Shown one piece after another: positions 57,521 to 64,000 of a stretch of 64,000 nt of DNA. The position numbers and the translations under genes are program-made. Source of the stretch: Mallotus nudiflorus (lineage: Eukaryota > Streptophyta > Magnoliopsida > Malpighiales > Euphorbiaceae); the NCBI GenBank assembly GCA_947683625.1, contig CANTUR010000069.1, positions 3,534,001 to 3,598,000 of the forward strand. Direction: 5' to 3'. Each line of letters opens with the position of its first letter. Within the stretch, counting starts at the first letter, position 1. The notes beneath the pieces were generated by a model. That model was not told the origin of the DNA. It saw nothing but the letters and a program-made list of their open reading frames with translations, and did not search any database.

Positions 57521-58085
57521 ATGGCCCTACAGAATGTTGAGATAGTGACTGATGAAGAAGATGGCAATAATGAAAGCGATAAGGATAAGATACCCAAATT
57601 GGAGAGTTGTAGTGAAGGGAGCATTGAGGAGCCAATTAGAGGTGATATGTTAGTTACAAGGAGTGCTCTTGACACTCAATTGAAGGAGGATTGTCATGAG
57701 GAGCAATGGGACAACTTGTTCCATATAAGGCATCATGTTCAAGGTAAAGCATGTAGTGTGATTATCAATGGTAGGAGTAGCACTAGTGTGGTGAGTACAT
57801 TCTTAGTTAATAGGTTGGGGCTGTCTACTATACCATTCCATAACTATGCAAACTTCAATGGCTTAATGATTGTGGTGAGGTAAAAGTATATAGATAATTT
57901 ATTATTTCATTTACCATTGGTAAATATCATGATGAGGTGTTATGTGATGTATTTCTTATGCATGCTAGAGATATTTTACTTAGTAGACCATGGAAATTTG
58001 ATAGAAAAATGAAGCATTATGGGTACCTTCATAGGTATTCATTCACCAAGGATGGGTGGAAGATCATATTAACACCATTTTCTTA
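57521..58085 (+). pseudogene. Aspartic protease remnant
   Basis: 120-codon frame 57521-57883 contains HIRHHVQGKACSVIINGRSS then TSVVSTFLVNRLGLSTIPFH. In the family the active site is IID[GS]GS.TNV.S; here IINGRSS lacks the catalytic Asp. The frame then shifts, with YHDEVLCDV-like text and LLSRPWKFDRKM near 57975. Confidence 0.8.
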
Positions 58086-58379
58086 AAAAAAAGTGTATGA
58101 AGACCAATGTAAAATAGAAAGGATGAGAGTGGAGGTTGAAAAGAAAGAAAAAGAGAGTAAGAAAAGTTCTTTAGAGAGTGAAAACAAAAAAGTGAAAAGA
58201 AAGAGGGAAGAGAAAAATAAGAGTAGATTCGACCTAGAGGGAAAAATGCAAGGAATGTAAGTTTGATAATTAGGATAATTGAGGTTTGGTAAGCTTTGTA
58301 TTCCCATCAGCCTATATTTGTACTTTTATGCAAAGGAGCTTATTTGGCAACTAATGAACTTAACCCATCTCTGCCTAGT

Positions 58380-59270
58380 ATGTTTCTTGATCTTTTGTAG
58401 GAATTTGAAGATATATTTCCCGAGGAGATGCTAAGTGGTTTACCACCAATAAGAGGCAAAAAACACCAAATTGAATTCATTCCTGGAGTTGTTATACCCA
58501 ATCAGCCAACACATAGAATGAATCCAAGTGAGACAAAAGAGATCCAAAAATAAGTGGAGTTACTAGCTAAAGGGTATGTGAGGGAGAGTTTTAGTCCTCA
58601 CTAGGTTCCTATTATTCTTGTGCTAAAGAAGGATGGAACATAGAGGATGTGTATAGACTACAGAGCCTTCAATAAAATCATTATAAAGTATTATCATCTT
58701 ATTCCTAGATTAGATTATAAACTTGATGAGTTATATAGTTTTATTTATTTACCAAAGTAGACTTGAAATATGGTTATTATAAAATTTGAATGAATGTTGG
58801 TGATGAATGGAAAATAGCTTTTTAGACTAAGTATGGGTTGTATAAGTGGCTTGTCATCCCATTTGGTCTTACTAATGCACCTAGCACATTCATGTGATTG
58901 ATGAACCATATGTTGCATAAGTACTTGGGTAAATTTGTTATTATTTACTTTGATGGTATTCTAATTTACTCTAAGTGCTTAGATGATTATATTATGCATG
59001 TGCAACTTGTGCTAGAACTACTTAGGCAAGAAAAGTCATATGCTAACTTTAAAAAGTATAGTTTTTGCATGGATAAGGTTAATTTTCTTGGTTTTATAAT
59101 ATCTAGTCAAGGTGTTAAGGTTAATGAGGACAAGGTTAGAGTCATTAAGGAATGGTCAAGACCTAAAAATGCTAGTAAAGTGAGGAGCTTTCATGGACTT
59201 GCTAGTTTTTATAGGAAATTCATTAGGGATTTTAGCACTATAATTGCACCTTTGAATTAGTTAGGTAAGA
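58380..59270 (+). pseudogene. Reverse transcriptase remnant with YFDG active site
   Basis: Early blocks: EFEDIFPEEMLSGLPPIRG, HQIEFIPGVVIPNQP, KGYVRESFSP and VLKKDGT-stop-RMCIDYRAFNK (58400-58670). The 120-codon frame 58898-59260 reads FVIIYFDGILIYSKCLDDYI, KVNFLGFIISSQGVKVNEDK and SKVRSFHGLASFYRKFIRDF. The family box is YFDDIL; the second Asp is Gly, which removes a metal-binding residue. Confidence 0.9.
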
Positions 59271-60957
59271 AAAATGTTAGATTTGTTTAGGGTGATGCAT
59301 TAGAACATGCATTTAATGAACTTAAGGATAACTTATATAATGCACCTTTACTTGCTTTACCTAACTTTAATAAGACTTTTAAGATTGAATGTGAGAAATT
59401 GGAGTTGTTTTGATGTAGGATCAAAGGCCATTAATGTATTTTAATGAAAAGTTAAGTAGGGCAGCCTTGAAGTATCCAACATATGATAAGGAATTATATG
59501 CTTTGGTTTAAGCTTTACAAACATGGTAGAATTATTTGTAGCCTAGGGAGTTTGTAATACACACTGACTATAAAAGTTTAAAGCATTTGAAGGGTCAAGA
59601 TAAGTTGAACCATAGGCATGCCAATTGGGTGGAGTTCATAGAAATATTTCCTTATATGATTAAGTACAAGCAAGGTAAAGAGAATATGGTTGCTAATGCA
59701 TTGTTTGGAAGGTACACTTTACTTAATTCACTTAGTGCTAAATTGCTTAATTTTAAGTTTATAAAGGAGTTGTATCATCAAGATGTTGATTTTGGTGATA
59801 TATATGCATCTTGTGATAATGGGGCTATTTTGGATGATTTTTACTTATTTGTTGGTTTCTTGTTTAAAAGAAATAGATTGTGCATTCTTAAGTGTTCTAT
59901 GTAGAAATTATTGATTAAAGAGGCACATGTAAGAGGCTTAATAGGACATTTTAGGATAAATAAGACCTATGATATACTATTATAACATTTCTTTTAGCCT
60001 GGTATAAAACACAATGTGCATAAAGTTTATGAGCATTACATTACATGTAGAGAGGCTAAATTTAGGTTGAAACTGCATGGATTATATACACCATTACCTG
60101 TTCCCAGTGAACATTGGACTAATTTGTCTATGGATTTTGTGCTTGTGTTGCCTAGAACTAGGAAAGTTCATGATAGTATCTTTATTTTGGTAGATAGATT
60201 TAGTAAGATGGCTCATTTTATACCATGTCATAAAACTGATGATCTTAAGTTGATTTCTAATTTATTTTTCAAAGAAGTTATGTGTTTACATGGCATATCT
60301 ACAAGCATTCTTAGTGATAGAGATGTTAAGTTTTTGAGTCATTTTTAACTTGTGTTATGGGAAAGTTAGGAACTAAGCTATTGTTTTTAAGTACTTGTCA
60401 CCCTTAAACTGATGGGCAAACTGAAGTAGTTAATAGGAATTTGATTACTTTGCTTAGGGCAATCATATAAAAGAACATTAGGATATGGGAGGATTATTTA
60501 CCATTTATAGAGTTTTCTTACAATAGGGTTGTTCATAGCACTATTCATTATTTCTTATTGATTTATTACCATTGTTACTTAATAATTTTATGATTATTAA
60601 TGCTAATTCTAAGGCAGATTTGGTGAAGAAGTTACATAAGCTGATTAAGAAGAGGATTGAAAAGCAAAATGCTAAAGTAGCTTCACATGTGAATAAAGGG
60701 AGGAAGCAAATGGTTTTTCAGCCTGGAGATTGGGTGTATTATCATAAAGATAAGATTCCACTTTAATGGAAGTCTAAATTAAACCTAAGAGGAGATAGAC
60801 CTTTTCAAATACTTGAAAGAACGAATGATAATATATACAAAGTGGACCTACCAGGTAAGTATAATGTTAGTGCTTCATTCAATGTGGTTGATTTGAGTCC
60901 TTTTGATGTAGGTGATGCTTTAGATTCGAGGAAAAATCCTTTTAAGGAGAGGGGAAA
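59271..60957 (+). pseudogene. RNase H and integrase remnant
   Basis: RNase H: FNELKDNLYNAPLLALPNFN near 59312, stop-containing GVLMQ.KRPI-like text, KLSRAALKYPTYDKELYALV near 59450 and the 105-codon frame 59587-59904 with MKGQDKLNHRHANWVEFIEI. Integrase: finger text near 59935-60055 ending HYITCREAKF, then frame 60016-60348 with EHWTNLSMDFVLVLPRTRKV, DSIFILVDRFSKMAHFIPCH and GISTSILSDRDVKFLSHF, keeping D and D of the catalytic triad. Later blocks are NRVVHS-like and 60572-60766 with QKAQVASHVNKGRKQ-like basic text, FQPGDWVYYHKD, and FNVVDLSPFDVGDALDSRKN near 60880. Stops separate them. Confidence 0.85.
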
Positions 60958-61789
60958 TGTTATGGAGTAGCTTACACACCAGGTTTGAAAGATTCGACAT
61001 CATGAAGATGAGCATGAACAAGAAGAGAAGGATCAAGTTCAAGAGGTTTCTAGTCTGATTAGCATGCCTTTAGGACCTATAATAAAGTATCAATCTAAGA
61101 AGCCTCAACAAGCCTTAATCCATCATCTGCAAGGCTTAGTGAATTTGGCTAGTGAAGGTTTACAAGGACACTAAAGCTTTGGAACAAATGCAACTCAATT
61201 TCAATACAACTTAATTCAAGTCCAAGTTACTAATGGGTTTAATTAAGTATGTAATGGGTTGGTCGATTATGTATGGGGGATTACTTAAGCTTTGTTATTT
61301 TTTGTTTAATTATGTTTATTAGGGTTAAATAATGGGCTGGATGAATTATAATATTTAAGAGCCCATTACCTTTATTTAAGATATAATTAGATTAGTTTCT
61401 TATCTTTATATTTAGGATTTTATTAGTTTCCTTATTCATTAAGGAAAACCTTATAAAGGTTATAAATATGCCTTGGTCGAATTATTTGAGCTCAAAATTA
61501 TAGTTTTAATCCTAAAGGCTATTTTCTTTTATCTTTGTGTTCTTGCATGGAATACATGTTTTAAGGACATTCAAACATATTAAAAACCTTCTTGTGGAGA
61601 GTTTTAAAATCAGAATTCAGAAGCAAGTTTTCTTTATTCTAAGTCTTTGATCATCTTATCTTAGTAATATGATTTCTAACCTTTTTTAGGGGTTGTTGCT
61701 GAGTTGAGTATTAGTATTTTCATGCTAATGCTTTGGGGGTTTGAATACATAAAGGGGTTCTCAAGCTTATTCATGGAGGTTTTATATCA
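60958..61789 (+). repeat. 3' LTR of the 54.7-61.8 kb gypsy element
   Basis: TGTTATGGAGTAGCTTACAC to GGTTTTATATCA, following the polypurine tract. Confidence 0.9.
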
Positions 61790-63631
61790 TATGGTCAATA
61801 AAAGTCATAAGTAACACCCTCCTAGTAGAGAGTTCAATGGCTCCTTACATCAACAATGAGAATTCAACATGAAAGTCATTCCACCAGTAGATTTACAATA
61901 AAATTACAAATCATCAGGAAAGAATAAAGCATTATGCTAAAGCAATGAAGTTAGAGGAACATGCCTTGTCAAACGTCAACCTGGTTAAGGTAGCATGAAC
62001 CTCCTCCAAGGACTATTGGCCACCTCTCTAACTTTTGGATGTCAAAAGAGGGAGGTGAGAGAATACGCATCTAGATCACTATGGTAAGAGGAGTGTGAAT
62101 GCAAAACTTGAAAGCCTAAATTTGCAAAGCAAGTAGAAAAAGAAGCACGTCACAAATGATGCATACTAACAAAGGGAAGAATAAAGAAAAAAAGATAAAC
62201 AAAAGCAACTCACATTAGCCATTAAAGGAATGCTACAAATCCATGACCCTCCTTTCCATACATTGTTTAGGCTATACAAAAGATAGCTATAGGCAGGAGA
62301 ACCCTAGTCGTACTCTTACAACTTGTCAAGGTCCTATAATAAAAGAAGAAACCATGAACCACCGGTGCTATTCACATTTAGGAACACCATGGTACTCATA
62401 AGATAAAACATAAAGTACCTGGCCAGTCTCTCAATATCCTCTAGCCCACTCACCAAAGCAGCTCTACAAGCACGCATGAGGCAAGCATAAGAAATCAATT
62501 TGCCTTTATTAACCTTGCACTTGGCACCAAAACCAAATAACTTGTCACATGGAGCCATAGGATCATCAGTAATGTTGAATGATACCTGCTGAGTAGCAAA
62601 AGAAAACCCGGTGATAGTAATAAAGTTGAGTGGTGTGATTATCATCTCTCTAAATTGAAAGTGGACAGTGTGTTTGCAGTTTGACCACTTCTTAATTAAA
62701 GTAGTCATAGCCGTCTAATGGCTCTTCAACATTGACGGACCCACCAACAAGCCCCCAATCAAACCATCAAAGTTGAGGCCATGAATCCGATCCTACACCT
62801 CACTCAATAGACTCTGATAAAAATCCTTTACTCTGGTAAAGCTATTACACAACACTAAAGGCATCATTATGCCCTAATTAAAAAGGAAATTAGTAAAAAA
62901 TGATTCCTAACTAAAAATTTCATTTTAAATACAATAACATATACTAACTATTTATTTTTTACTTGCAGGTGATCCTAAAAAGAAAAATCCTATGCCCCAA
63001 ATAAAGGGAAGTCAATAAAAATAAAATTTATGACTAAAAGTTTCATATAAAAATAGTAGAATAAATCATAACTATTTTTTTCATTTGATTATAGGAAAAA
63101 TTCCAAGAAAGTCCCAAACGCAAACATGCATCTTAAGGAGAAATGTCTAAAAAGATCTTAAAGTCAATCCTTAGCAAAAACACCCGAGAAAATTTTCAAG
63201 TATTTGAGGCTCAGAACATTCAAAAAATAAATAAGCAACAAAGTTCATCCAAACAAAAGGAAATATCATGTGCAATACTTCTTGTGAAAAGAATAGTAAA
63301 TATCATATGCTACTCTATTTTACTTTGTTTTGCAGAAAATATCAGAAAGGAAAACTATAACAGCATGTAAAAATGGAAAGCACTGAATTAAAAAGGGAAG
63401 CAAAAATTTTTAAGTACTAACCTGCTGGTGGTGGAGCATCCAGACCTGTTCTCCTAAGTTCTAGACCAAATAAATTGTTTGGCTCCAAATCACCCTATGC
63501 CTAATGCAATCAGCTAGCACTAGATTCTAGTAAGCAACATCACCCACCTTTAGATCCTCTGCATCAACATCGATCTCCATATCAGCCTTGTTATAGTGCT
63601 CAAGATTGACACCACTAAAATCTCTTTGCAT
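61790..63631 (-). pseudogene. Upstream part of the second PMD gene, antisense, intron-containing
   Basis: Read on the - strand: exon 1 from ATG 63631 (MQRDFSGVNLEHYNKADMEI) to about 63419, one stop, ending CACCAGCAG before GTTAGTAC. The core exon 62870-62334 has RIHGLNFDGLIGG, TTLIKKWSNCKHTVHFQFRE, MIITPLNFITITGFSFATQQ and KLISYACLMRACRAALV. The block 62330-62215 reads LDKL.EYD.GSPAYSYLLYS and PLMANVS before GTGAGTTG, matching the YDWG...L..LY PMD block. Near 62080 SDLDAYSLTSL and REVANSPWRRF follow. The gene then runs into the gypsy insertion. It is a homologue of the + strand PMD gene at 7330-9010. Stops indicate a pseudogene. Confidence 0.75.
62880..63410. other. Intron-like interval within the second PMD gene
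   Basis: No domain recognised on either strand. The 75-codon + strand frame at 63143-63370 has no family resemblance. Two phrases, AACTATTT...ATTTTTT and AAAATAAATTTCAT-like text, recur loosely at about 62890-62960 and 63020-63080, suggesting a small tandem duplication. Confidence 0.4.
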
Positions 63632-63732
63632 GGGTGTAATGTATAAGAAAGAAGTAAAATCCTAAAGTTCAAAGAAAGCTAAAAAGATGCGAGAGAAAAA
63701 GAAGTGAAAAATGAGTAAAAAAATAAAAACTT

Positions 63733-63750
63733 GGGCCTTTTATAAGGCCC
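63733..63750 (-). promoter_or_regulatory. TATA-like element of the second PMD gene, inside a palindrome
   Basis: On the - strand TTATAAAAGG lies at 63746-63737, about 106 bp before the ATG at 63631. It is embedded in the near-palindrome GGGCCTTTTATAAGGCCC. The first PMD gene has TATAAAAG about 100 bp before an ATG. Sequence from 63751 to the window end is GC-richer with no gene recognised. Confidence 0.4.
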
Positions 63751-64000
63751 AGGTCTGTGGGTCCTACCACGACCCACACTCGTGGTTACTTCCATGTGGC
63801 CCACCGAAGCCTAAAATATACACCGTAAGCACTTTTAAGTTCTGGGAAAGCTTCAGAGGCACCTAAAGGCCCGAACATTGACCCATGACATGTATAAGAT
63901 ATAAAAAAAAGTCATGAGAATGACTAAGAATGCCTCTGTAAGCATGTAGAACCCTCACAGAAGTACTCTATATCATCATATCTCAAACTTTTTACATGTG

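Larger units (their letters stand above)
54727..61789 (+). mobile_element. Complete but mutated Ty3/gypsy retrotransposon (7.06 kb)
   Basis: LTRs at 54727-55575 and 60958-61789, PBS at 55578, gag, protease, RT, RNase H and integrase in the normal gypsy order, and a polypurine tract AAGGAGAGGGGAAA at 60944-60957. It is flanked by CATGG (54722-54726) and TATGG (61790-61794), a 5-bp target duplication with one change. It is inserted into the - strand PMD gene. The polyprotein ends SRKNPFKERGN, with no chromodomain seen. Damage includes many stops, loss of the protease Asp and an RT active-site change. Confidence 0.9.

Noticed and set aside
1..64000. tRNA, rRNA or organellar DNA insertions
   Set aside because: I looked for tRNA-like cloverleaf ends and conserved rRNA blocks by eye and saw none. 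A tRNAscan or Rfam run would be needed to exclude small ones.

Overview
This window is nuclear DNA from a flowering plant, most likely a eudicot. It is very AT-rich. It has one intron-containing host gene with GT-AG introns, plus LTR retrotransposons, LINE, hAT and MITE remains and long microsatellites. There is no operon structure and no prokaryotic feature. The species cannot be named from the sequence. About three quarters of the window is decayed, nested transposable-element sequence.

The one gene that looks functional is at 18627-27117 on the + strand. It is an NRT1/PTR (NPF) family proton-coupled transporter closest in motif content to NPF3.1. Four exons (18627-18747, 23531-23748, 25214-25773, 26184-27117) join in phase into 610 codons. 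Intron 1 (4.8 kb) carries about 22 copies of a roughly 133-bp AT-rich tandem repeat.

Layout. 1-2845: 3' end and 3' LTR of a Tat-type Ty3/gypsy element (+). 2846-3532: AT-rich spacer. 3533-12690: a second Tat-type element on the - strand, with 3' LTR, PPT, tandem repeats, integrase and archaeal-type RNase H. On its opposite strand lie a plant mobile domain (PMD) gene and a DUF7745-like gene. 13310-14965: hAT transposase fossil (+). 15492-15555: (TA)n. 16490-17895: scraps of gypsy polyprotein and LINE (-). 18551-27117: NPF gene with promoter. 29164-29477: LINE 3' end (+). 29709-34980: Ty3/gypsy element with both LTRs but its RT region deleted. 34985-35250: Ty1/copia RNase H scrap (-). 35342-46430: SIRE-like Ty1/copia element with both LTRs and an extra ORF after pol. 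46680-53285: Athila-like gypsy element, whose first LTR is split by a 1581-bp terminal-inverted-repeat transposon at 46733-48313. 53390-53885: Tat-type RT scrap (+). 53950-63746: a second PMD gene, antisense (-), split by a complete but mutated 7.06-kb Ty3/gypsy element at 54727-61789.

The most interesting pattern is that intron-containing PMD genes lie antisense to two separate Tat-type retrotransposon remnants. In the better preserved one, a DUF7745-like gene accompanies the PMD gene, and codon-length tandem repeats sit just before the 3' LTR. All transposon coding regions carry stops, frameshifts or lost catalytic residues, so none looks autonomous.
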